A stretch of DNA of 64,000 bases from contig NC_046683.1 in the NCBI RefSeq assembly GCF_009870125.1, positions 60,651,869-60,715,868 of the forward strand, read 5' to 3'. Position numbers and translations under genes: made by a program. Of the stretch, positions 1 through 8,979 are shown piece by piece. Each line of letters begins with the position of its first letter. Position 1 is the stretch's first letter. The DNA comes from Drosophila pseudoobscura (taxonomy: Eukaryota; Arthropoda; Insecta; Diptera; Drosophilidae). Under the pieces are notes generated by a model. That model was not told where the DNA came from. It did no database searches and saw nothing but the letters and a program-made list of their open reading frames with translations.

Positions 1-466
1 GTTGCTCGGTCAGCTTTGGGTGGAGGCCGTGGTAGGTGGCGTCGGTTCTCTTGTGGACGTGGCCAGACCGTAGGCTGGATTTTTGCTCGCCCAACACACT
101 GCCACGACTGTCATCCCGAGTGCTTGAGTGGCGATAGCTGCGCTTGAGCCCCAGGAGCTCGTTTACCAGATGATTGTCAGCCAAATTATTGAAATCCATC
201 TCGTCATTTTTTGAATTTCGCTTGGACGCCCCTTGGCCCCCCTCCATGGGCGGCACTGGCTCCCTAGTATGTGGTTTTGCCATATCTGCTTTCGCTATCA
301 TATCGTTAACATGACAAGAAAGCTTCAAAAACTCCAGAAATTCGTTCAAACTGATTTGAAACTCGGCGCCGGCATCGACAGATTTTTGCGCCTGCTGTGA
401 CGGCGGCTCCTCTGGCTGGGCGGATGCCGCCCCAGCAGCTGCCTCGTCGGAGCTTCCTTTTTGCAT
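1..466 (-). CDS. Unidentified protein, 5' part (cut by window edge)
   Basis: An open frame runs from an ATG at 466 leftward to the window edge, about 155 codons without a stop. The product begins MQKGSSDEAAAGAAS, is rich in Ala, Gln, Glu and Ser at first, then has a short hydrophobic/acidic stretch (ISLNEFLEFLKLS, about residues 38-50) followed by a polar basic region. No signal peptide or transmembrane segment is visible. I do not recognise the family. It lies on the same strand as eIF4E1 and starts about 625 bp beyond the eIF4E1 stop, so the two are tandem neighbours. A second ATG at 494 opens a different frame that stops after 62 codons; I prefer the frame from 466 because it stays open to the edge. 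It could be an exon of a longer gene. Confidence 0.55.
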   Translation of the reverse strand, partial: MQKGSSDEAAAGAASAQPEEPPSQQAQKSVDAGAEFQISLNEFLEFLKLSCHVNDMIAKADMAKPHTREPVPPMEGGQGASKRNSKNDEMDFNNLADNHLVNELLGLKRSYRHSSTRDDSRGSVLGEQKSSLRSGHVHKRTDATYHGLHPKLTEQ

Positions 467-1090
467 CCTCGCAGATGCACAAATCGATTTGCATTGTGCA
501 TATTGATTGATTTTTCGATTGCTATAACAAAATAACAAAATAATGGTGTTATGGTGCTGCAAAGACAGAGATAGCATGAGAGTGAGACAGCAGTTCTTTC
601 GTTTCATCCAAATAAAAGCTGCCTGCTGTGGCTGGTTTTCACACATGCGGCACGAATACGCCAGAAATGCAGCTCTGTGGTTACGACAGATAAATATTGA
701 CACAAAATGGCCAAATTTCCGGTTCTGTACCAGCCCATTTCCAATAAGGACAAATCCATTCTAGGATTCATTCCAAATACGGACCATACACCCAAGAGAA
801 TGCAATTAAAACAACCTTTATGTTCCTTTTTTAGTGTACGCGTGTTTATTTTTCGTAAGTTCCAATAATGTTCTCTACAGAATACGGGTTGATGTTGTGT
901 TGGTAGATTTTTGCAACGATGTTAAAGCGTAGTAGTGTTTCTGTTTCTGTTTCGGTTTCGGTTTCTTTTTCATTTCGGGGGTCTTGGACATATGTTACGA
1001 TTAATTTCTGTTGGGTTTAACTATTATTAATAAGAGGCAATGAAAATAAATTAAAGTCTTGGGTAACGACTGGCGAGCATGGCCCGCCAC
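467..1090 (-). other. eIF4E1 3'UTR and intergenic spacer
   Basis: No coding frame is convincing here. On the minus strand AATAAA (complement of 845-850) lies about 240 bases after the eIF4E1 stop and is the best candidate poly(A) signal. Repeats of GTTTCG/GTTTCT near 935-970 are low-complexity. The rest would hold the 5'UTR and promoter of the unidentified gene to the left. Confidence 0.4.
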
Positions 1091-3528
1091 TTACAATGTG
1101 TAGATAGATTTCACGTTGGATCCCTGCTTGACCATGGTATCCTTGTGAAGTTGATACTGCAGCGAGTTCTGGCGTCCCAGACGCAAGGCATCGCGCAGCT
1201 TGTGGCCAATCTCCAGAGCAGCTTCCTCGTTGTTTCCATCGGCTGTCCAAATGGCTAAGAGAAGAGCGCGGCACAGGGTTAGACAAGGGTTTCATAGAAT
1301 GGACATTGATTTACTTACAGATTTTGTTACTCTTGGCACGAATATTAACGACAGCACCACAAATCTGATCCGAATGATCAAAGGCCTCTCCAATCAGGCA
1401 CAGCAACTGATGGATAAGTTAATATTGGATTTAATAGTTGTCGAGTGATATACAATAGCTCTACCGCTTACCACATCGAGCCACAAATTATCCAAATCGG
1501 TCTTTGAGCTCTTGTTGAGGGTGATCACCCAGCGACCGCCCTGCTTATTGGCAGCATCCTCCCACATGGGGCTGGAAGATGAAGAAATCAATAGTTATAC
1601 GGATTGCTGCCACACCCTTTTGCCACTCACCGTATTCCCTTCTTGAAGAGCGAGTAATCACTGCCCAGTTTGATCTCAGATGGAGGCTTGATATGGTTGT
1701 ATAGACTCCAGAAGTCCTCGACGGCATCAAAGCTTGTGATCTCATTCTGCATGTCCTCCCAGGACTTTGAACGATCGTTCTCCAAGTACCAGAGAGTCCA
1801 TGTGTTGTGTAGAGGGTGCTTGAACAGATGCTCTGTGCGAACATCGTCACCGGCCTCGGTAGGCTTGGCCTCATCCTTAGTCTGAACTAGAGTTGCAGCC
1901 AGGGCCGGAGCCGCGTCAGGGTCGGCAACAGCAACTGCTGGAGTGGGCTCCGGGCGTCCAGGGGCAACTGTGTTGGCAGCCGGGTTGCCACCCTCGGTGG
2001 TGGGAGCACTGGTCTGTGGGGCAGAGAGCAAAAGAAACAAAGAGAGTGGAAAAGAGATTAGCAAACTGTTGTGGGTATACGCTCAGCGGAACCGAGTTCG
2101 GGTTGGGATGTTTACTTTGAACATAGACTTGGGATTGGCAAAGTTCTTCATTCTGTGAAAGTCGCTCTGCATGTTGGTGGCCGTGTGTGGATGATTCTGT
2201 GGCGATTTGATTTGATTTCGATTAGATTCTTGATTCTTCACGCTGCTTCTGCCCGGAGGAGAGACGATCAGTCGCTGATTCACTTGTCGCTATCGTTTGT
2301 CTGTGTCCGTGTTCTCTGTGAGTGTGTGCTGTGCTGTGCTGTGCTGCGAGCGAGCGAAGCTTTTTCTGTTTCTTTCGTTTCTCGTTTCTCTTGTGTGTAA
2401 ATGGCGGCCGGGTGGAATTACTTGCTGATTTTTTTTTATATCTGACTGCACCGCACAGGGTTTAAACGGCCTGGAGATCGAGTGCTTGCTATTCACTTGT
2501 TTTTCAATTTGGCAAAAAATAACCAACAAAAATAATGATTGGCAAAAAAACTTGTTAAACTTGTTGTAAATGGAAGTGCGTATGTCAGAGTTTGCGTTTT
2601 CCGGTGACCCGATTTACTTTTGCGGCACAATTTTCTTTGTTCGATTCGAAAAAATAAATTTTAACAAAAAAAAATTATTTTCTTCGTACTCCTTGAAAAG
2701 TATTCGACACGAAAGTGAAGTTGCTCTTACAACACTTCTACACTCACATGCACGCACGTATTTGACACAAAAACACAGATTGCCTGTTGGAAAAATTTTT
2801 AGGTAGTTTTGAGTTAAAGAGTTTTCACTGAAAATTCTGCCAGATTCGAGCAGAACAAAAAGTTTCTAGCAAAGTTTTGACTGGGTCGCGAGGCGTCAAC
2901 GCGGATTACCAAAAAAAGTTGAAGAGAAGACGAGAGAAAAGAAAAGCAACGGTTCAGTTCAAGCGATGCTCGGACGACTATGAAAGTCGTGGTCGGCGGC
3001 CGTCGCCATGCCAGAAATTATTTAACTGTTGTTCGCTGCCGAGGTTTCTCTGTTGCTTATTGCAGTAATTTACTTTTTTGTTTCTCTGCTTTACCTATTT
3101 ATGCTGTATATACACACATGCACACACAACACATACAAGTACAACCGATAGCGATGTGAGTGCGATTGTCTTGACAAATTCCAGGGAGCAGCGAAAAAAA
3201 GTGTGGTATGCAAAAGTGAGCGTAACCGCGAGAGAGCGAGAGAGTAATGACGTTGACAACAGCAAACGTGCAAATAACAATTAACAATTTTGCTAATTGC
3301 GTGCAAAACTGCGGGTGATTTACTGATTGGATTTGGTGAATGAGAAGAGTCGTCCTCTGCGATGATGCCACGCCAACGCCAGCTGCACGCTTTTGCTCGA
3401 CTGTTTTTTCCGTCCCCCTCTTGTGCAACAACCCTGTTTAGCAGCCTGTGTGTGCCACGGCTGACTCTAAAACCATGCGGCTATTTTTTCCTATTTGCGC
3501 TTACCTTTTCGGTCTCCGACACTACCAT
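1091..3528 (-). CDS. eIF4E1: Translation initiation factor eIF4E, cap-binding
   Basis: Cap-binding subunit of eIF4F: it binds the mRNA m7G cap in the cytoplasm and recruits eIF4G. Minus-strand coding exons: 2172-2116 (MQSDFHRMKNFANPKSMFK), 2013-1631, 1571-1472, 1406-1319 and 1254-1091, all with GT-AG junctions and consistent phase, giving 263 aa (about 259 in D. melanogaster). A second first exon, 3528-3505, encodes MVVSETEK and joins exon 2013-1631 in frame, giving 252 aa; D. melanogaster has the same two-isoform arrangement. The variable N-terminal tail is rich in Ala, Pro and Thr. The conserved core starts at HPLHNTWTLWYLEND and includes the cap-stacking Trp contexts WTLWYLEN and RPMWED, ending at SNVKSIYTL. 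Identity is very secure. Confidence 0.97.
2173..3504 (-). other. eIF4E1 5'UTR and upstream intron
   Basis: Non-coding between the two alternative first exons. It must contain the leader and promoter of the MQSDF isoform, but I cannot fix a start site. CA-rich and GAGA-rich runs occur near 3110-3145 and 3225-3245. Open frames here are short and unlike known proteins. Confidence 0.5.
3505..3528 (-). CDS. eIF4E1: eIF4E1 alternative first coding exon (MVVSETEK)
   Basis: On the minus strand ATG at 3528 opens the eight-codon peptide MVVSETEK, followed at once by a GTAAGC donor (3504). The phase matches the acceptor at 2013, giving MVVSETEK-TSAPTTEG. From memory, the shorter D. melanogaster isoform also begins MVV-ETEK before TSAP. 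The exon is only 24 nt and sits about 140 bp downstream of the promoter cassette at 3664-3770. Confidence 0.85.
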
Positions 3529-3663
3529 GGTTGTCGCTCTGAGCGCGTGGTTAACAAAAACTTAAATACGCACTTGATTTGCGTAAAAGACTAGCGGTTT
3601 ATTTAGTTTTACTAAATTCTTTAGTTAAACCTTTTTATTTTTATTTAGACCGACCACTAGAGC

Positions 3664-3770
3664 AGTGTGACCGCGGATTTATCGATAAAATATACCGTCC
3701 GACCCTCAGAAATATACCGAAACATACCGCCTCATTTTTAAAATATACCGTAAATATACTTACGAATTGA
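3664..3770 (-). promoter_or_regulatory. Promoter cassette upstream of eIF4E1 (motif 6, DRE, motif 1)
   Basis: Read on the minus strand: GGTATATTTCGGTATATTTC, a GAGGGTCGGAC spacer, GGTATATTT, TATCGATA (3680-3687), CCGCGGTCACACT (GGTCACACT complement at 3664-3672). GGTCACACT is Ohler core-promoter motif 1 (bound by M1BP), TATCGATA is the DREF element, and GGTATATTT resembles motif 6. It lies just upstream of the MVVSETEK exon, where a start site is expected. Confidence 0.7.
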
Positions 3771-4640
3771 AGTTATGTTATACATATTCCTCGTTTTTGA
3801 TATTCCGTCGAAATCCCATCGATGAATAAATTTTCTACAACTTTAAATACTTTAAATTGCTTGTAAGTATTGTATTTTGACTAAATACCGGTTTACAAAT
3901 TAATGTTGCCGCAACATTGTGTATGGAATGAGACTCATTGTTGTCAATCGGGTAAAAGAGGTCCTTACCCGATTCAAGTTCGGTTATCGATACTATCGAC
4001 TGGTTACGAGTGGTGCGCGCCAAATCTAACTTTTTTGAATGTGAGCGACAAGGATTTAAATGTTGTCAACCGGGCCATTACCGATTCAACAAAAACGACG
4101 ATTCCCTCAATTTTGATCTTCCGTCAAATATCAACATTGCAAGCCTTGCAATGAGGATCAACTGCATTTTTACTTCTGCAGAGCCATGCCTTTGTATCGG
4201 GTTGAGACTCCCACTCCTGTCTGTACTTTTGTTTAAAATCTTTGCTCATTATTTTGTATAGCTCTAATAATTTTATATGATTAATGAATCAATTTTTAAT
4301 TTTGCTTACATTGTTTATAAAAACGGGCCTTAAGCAGAAACGGTCAACAGCAATTTCCACTAAATTAGTTTCCTTACATGCGAACTACACGCCAACTACA
4401 CATTTGCCACAATTTAACAACATATTATGTAACTACCAAAAGCGACATCTGAAGGGGAACTTGACCAATTAAGACCCCTATATTTCAACATTTAAACGAC
4501 TTGAGGTAAATGGCGGAAATTGCTAAATTTACATTATTTTCGGTGTCCGTCAAGAATTGGTTTCATATGGTTTCATTCGTCGATGTTGATATTCGATTTG
4601 ATAGTACTAGCTAGCTAGGACTTCCACACCTGAACACGCA
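3771..4640 (-). repeat. Interspersed repeat family, copy 1 (minus orientation)
   Basis: On the minus strand this stretch carries the same ordered blocks as copies at 23.3-24.8 kb and 50.3-51.8 kb: a TCAG-TGTCG block with repeated TGTAGTT words (about 4335-4460), a CTAGCTAG block near 4605-4620, and a GGAATATCAAAAACGA-type block near 3790-3810. It abuts the promoter cassette at 3664-3770, so the repeat ends where the promoter begins. No protein coding is seen. Confidence 0.6.
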
Positions 4641-5046
4641 AAATGTCGTTAATAGCTTTGAAACAGAGACTGACTAGTTTCTGCATTCATTGGAGCCTGC
4701 GCTGACAAAGATCAACTCGAAGTATTAAAATAATTTATATTATACATTTGTGTATTATTGTTACATATTATATTTCTTGTTTGCTTAAAGTATGATATTT
4801 ATGTTATTAATTATGTTGTGGCCCATAGATTTTATAACTTGTAAAAGTTTTTGTTCAACAGAGGAATGAATGGGCTCAGATAAGTTTCATTTGTGTAGTG
4901 TGTGTTTGGGAGCGCTCCTGCAAAAGAGTTCTATGTCTAACTCTATTCCCTATTTAAGCAATTATTCCCCTTCTTTATTGCTTAATTCCTTAAGGGTGCA
5001 GGGTGCAGCTTGTAGGGTGTGGAGACTGTAGTACTATTGGCCAGTA
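4641..5046. other. AT-rich intergenic spacer
   Basis: Non-coding AT-rich sequence downstream (on the minus strand) of the SUMO protease-like gene. I see no gene or clear element. Confidence 0.4.
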
Positions 5047-6126
5047 CTATTTCCACAGCTGCCCATGAACAATCTCCAGTATCATTTTCTTACGAAAATA
5101 GCTCATGTGCTCCTGATTGAATGTCAGCGGCTTTCCCCGAGTTATATACTCGGCTGTCATACAGCTAAACACACCGCAGTCTGATTCGTTTGTTTGTTGC
5201 GGACCATTCAACACATTTTCAATCCTAAAGCCGCTCATGTCGTACTGCACCTTGCGCTTGTCTAGCGACTCGGCAATAATGTAGTTCTGAAGGACATCCA
5301 GGGCGATGTCACTCGGATCTCCAAGCGAATCGTAGTAGAAGATAGTCTTATTTTTCAAGTGTATGATGGCCATGCACCAATGATTAAGATTGCAGTGCAC
5401 AGGCACTAGAATGATGTCCTTGCTGAACACATCAATCTTACTCGTCCAGCGCTTCACAGCATCGAACCCAAACTCGAAGACGCGTTTCAGAAAGTCTGTG
5501 TTCATGCTGTAGACACTGGGCAGAATTCCCTCCTTCTGCTGCGAACGTTCGATGAGCAGATTCATATAGAAATCGATCACTGTGCCGTTCACCCAGCTGA
5601 GGTCGGTCAGTGTGCGAATATCCTTTTTAGTGATTGTAAGCGAATATTTGGTGATAAGAGGCTGCAAACAGATCAGATCAGAACAGGACAGACACATGCA
5701 TTAGAAGGGTGAGTTAATATGGCATGGAATGGAGCGAGACAGTGATCCTATTCGAATCAGAAATCTGTATATAGATATATTATAGATGGCAGTGCTTACA
5801 GCATTGTCTGGGCCTGTCACTATGTCTTGCAGCTCCCGCAACTGCCAATCGGTGATGGGAATAAACTCAATTTCCTTCTCGAAATCATAGCGAAAGAATA
5901 GGCCGCTGAAGTGCTGCATTGCCTGGACTTCTACCTGATGCTCTGTTTCGCTTTCCGCAGACCTAAGGAAGCAACACATAATCATAAACTATTCAAAAAC
6001 TCTCTCTTTTTCCTCCACTCACTGTTTCTGCTCGCTATCGGTGCTATCGTCCAGAGCGATTATGACGGGCTCCTAGTCAATGAGCAGACAGTCGTCGTCG
6101 GATCCGAGCCAGCCATGTTCTGCCAT
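5047..6126 (-). CDS. Ulp1/SENP-family SUMO protease; upstream exon has an in-frame TAG
   Basis: C48 cysteine protease expected to process SUMO or remove it from proteins. Minus-strand exons: upstream exon ending at 6023, then 5962-5800, then 5661-5047 (stop). Splice phases agree. The catalytic domain looks complete: LSWVNGTVIDFYMN, the His in NHWCMAI, the Asp in YYDSLG, and Gln plus Cys in QQTNESDCGVF. It resembles SENP1/Ulp1 throughout. The upstream exon reads in frame as MAEHGWLGSDDDCLLID, then TAG (6073-6075), then EPVIIALDDSTDSEQ, which looks like coding sequence on both sides of the stop. The first Met after the TAG is at 5919 (MQHFSGLFF), leaving a near-minimal protease domain. It is therefore a sequencing error, a recently disabled gene, or a gene now starting downstream. 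I cannot assign it to a particular melanogaster paralogue. Confidence 0.75.
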
Positions 6127-6480
6127 GTCCTCGGCAATTGGATATGAAATGTTTAAGGAAAACGTGCTGTCAACAGGGCGATACTTGAAAAAAGAGGAGC
6201 TCTCTTGTTTTTCGGCACTACAACTATTTATAAGCAAAGGAGAATAAATACTAGGAATCAGGAGAATCAGTTGAAATACTTATGAACGCTTCCTTGAAGT
6301 ATCGTAGAAATATGGTGCTGGGGTTTCAGTTCCGTCGCCGGTGCCGGTGCCAGCTGCCACGCGACGCTCTCCGCGGATTGAGAAGCATTCTGCACAAAAC
6401 GTGCTTTTTCAAAGTTGGCGCTCAAAAATTCCCATTGCCAAGCAACTCTTCCAATCGGTTATTGGCCATGCTGTAACGTT
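6127..6480 (-). pseudogene. Possible decayed 5' coding remnant of the SUMO protease gene
   Basis: The minus strand has protein-like stretches in shifted frames, for example NFEKARFVQNASQSAESVA then LAPAPATELKPQHHIST (about 6440-6290) and SSSFFKYRPVDSTFSLN (about 6200-6150). Stops and a frame change separate them, and no splice pair of plausible length joins them (the only one I found would be a 29-nt intron). This fits decay of the N-terminal region but could be chance. Confidence 0.3.
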
Positions 6481-7350
6481 TATTACAGAAATATGTAGTT
6501 AACATGTTGCAAAATGTATATAAATGTCAAATGTAGAACAATTCACGAAGTTGAGATCCACATTTTGCACATCTCTAGAATTTCAGATAAAATATGCGAT
6601 AAATTTCAAATTTCAGCTGAAAACAAATAAGTTTGCTTTATGCATATACCCTAGGGTCGAGGATATTATAGAATGAGGAAATGTTTGTCATCTCCGGCTT
6701 CAATGAATGCAGAAACTAGTCAGTCTCATTCTATCTCAACGAAATTTGCAGGTAATGGTCTTCTTAAGGAGACCCAGAATTGGTATTGGGCTCGAGATAT
6801 CTACTATACATATATGGAAAAGGTATAATTTAAGTTTCAAAGCAGCTTGGAAAACAGAATTGTTAAATTATCTAAGGAAATAGGACATACAAATGTCCAA
6901 AATCGTAGCTGAATCCTGTTGACCTGCAACAATGTTGTTACACGCTCTAATTTTTTGTTTGCCTTAGTTGTTTAAACCGTATTTTAGACGCAATCAAATA
7001 AAAAGGAGTCCTTAAAACTAACCAATGTTGTACAAAATCGATCCATCAGACGAATAAAATTCAATTTCTAGCGCTGAAGGTCCTAGTTATCAAGTTTGAT
7101 AAGACAGAATATCAAAATTGAGGAATATGATTTCCGACCAATTAACCCATTTTTGACCAGGCGGGTATTTGAATATTCCTACGAAAATTATGAAGCTTTA
7201 AGCGCAATTCAGGTGCAATTATAGAGTTTTTTTTTTAACTGAGGAGGAAGGGTGGGATGGATCTTCAGGAAGATTTTCCAAAAGTATTATTTCTCGCGGT
7301 TGAACCGAAGTGGTTCACCTGCTTTATTGAGGGGGGCTAAGTGGGCTAAG
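6481..7350 (+). repeat. Interspersed repeat family, copy 2
   Basis: It shares blocks with the copy at 50.29-50.98 kb in the same order: CTTCAA/ATGGTCTTC/GAGACC (about 6700-6790), ACAAATGTCCA (about 6890), GAGTCCTTAAAA (about 7005), a CATTTTTGACCAG block (about 7145), and GGTTCACCTG ... GGGCTAAGTGGGCTAAG (7312-7350). It lies upstream of the Baldspot transcription unit. No coding. Confidence 0.6.
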
Positions 7351-8979
7351 CACAAAACAGAGCGGCAAAATGAATGGCCTTGCCGCCCACCGCTCGCCGC
7401 ATTATTTTTTCGATTCCACCCCGTGCAGACCGTTTTCGCGGGCCGTTGCGTGCCGCCAGAGAGAGAGTTACTGGGGAAAAAGTGTATAAAAGTGTAGCTC
7501 GTGCGTTGAACGCCCAATAACAAATTTGGCTTTCGCAGGGCATATTGATATTGCGAATATCAGTTCGAAAGTAAATATCGGTAGAAAAGTGTTAGTTTTA
7601 GTTACAAATGTTCCCAATTCCAATCCAATCTCGTGTCGCCGGTGCACTCGTTGATGTTTTTTTGTGGTGGTTTTGCTTCGTTTTTTTTTGTTTCCTGTTG
7701 AGACTGCACGATGCTGTCGCAAGAGAAAAGAGAGTGAAAGAGAGCAGAGAATTCGCCAGGCTTTTTGCTGATTTAACGTGTATTTTTATCCGTACATATT
7801 CCATGTTTGTGTGTTTAAATCGATTACATCGTATTCGTAGCATCAAATTTCGACTGAAAAAATGGGAGAAAGAGAACGAGCAAACAAGAGCAAGAAGATG
7901 AATGTAAAACAGAACGCGTGTTTTTTGCAACATATGTAGATGAGTGTGTGAGAGAGAGAAAGAGAGGGGAGCAGAGCTCCGGCATAAATAATGGTGTGAT
8001 GTTTTTTCAAAGCATAAAATAAAACAGTCCCAAAAACCGCTAGGGCCCACGTTAAAAAATTTCACTAGAAATTTATGAAAGCGCTCGCGCAGCTACTGGC
8101 GAAAAAAAACCGGATATGTTAAAGCTTTGCGGTGCTTGGCTGCCGTTAAAAGCGAAGCTTACAACAAATTGAAATGACTGCGTTTGTGTGAGAGTGAGAT
8201 AGAGTATGTGTGTGGCATGTGTGTGAAGTCGCGTGTCTGGCATGCAATTAGGCATATTTCCCCTCCCTCCGGTCCCTTCCACTCCCTTCTGCTGGCAGCC
8301 CGCTGCCACCGGCACCTGCTTATGTGCACTCTCTTAAAGTTCTTTTTCGCACGAGAGAGAGATGGCCACCAGACTGTCGCTCTCCCACCACCACCACACC
8401 ACCCACCCAATCGCCTGCCTGGCTGCCTGCCTGCCCCTCTATTGATAGTTGTTTGTGTATCTATGTATGTACGCACGGCGAGATGAAGGTGAGGTGTGAA
8501 AAGGAAGATGACCATAAAGTGTGCGCCATGCCATTCATGAATGGGATGCACTTGTGCGGGCGTCTGCAGGCGGCAGAGCGAGATAAAGGGAGAGGGTGCT
8601 GATGCTGATGCTGGTGGGAGAACGGATTTATTTTTGCAAAATCAATGGAATCCATGGGAAGGAGGTGTCAGGTGGTGGACCAAAGGGGAAAGGAAGGTCG
8701 TAATCTGAGTTCGGTCCGAGGGAAATTTATGCGCGCACTTTAAGTTGAAGCCTAGAAAAACGGGTTGGGTTGTAAAAGTTCCCCATTCCGAGAGTGGAAT
8801 TAAAATGCAAGGCATCGTGTAACATTATACACAATATACAGTACAAACCAATCTAATCGAGAATCTGAAATCTACTCTCCCCACAGCTGAACTTGAACCA
8901 GAACCATAGCCAGAACCCGATCCAAACATAAACACCACCAGCGACGCAACGCAGAAGACCACCCACCACACCCACCAAA
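7351..8979 (+). other. Baldspot 5' flank / 5'UTR region
   Basis: Non-coding sequence with GAGA runs (about 7950-7975), CCACCACCAC (about 8390) and CTGCCTGCCTG (about 8415-8435) repeats. Open frames on both strands are low-complexity and unlike proteins. The last 60 bases before the ATG at 8980 are AC-rich, typical of a Drosophila leader. Confidence 0.4.
7485..7492 (+). promoter_or_regulatory. TATA-like box, possible Baldspot promoter
   Basis: TATAAAAG stands alone in a GC-richer stretch just after the repeat copy ending near 7350 and about 1.5 kb upstream of the Baldspot ATG. A start site would be expected around 7515-7525. No strong initiator is obvious there; TCAGTT at 7560 is further away. 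Assignment to Baldspot is inferred from position and strand. Confidence 0.3.

Noticed and set aside
7598-8065. 155-codon minus-strand frame in the Baldspot 5' region
   Set aside because: Low-complexity, Phe/Ser/Cys-rich, overlapping frames on the other strand, no domain.
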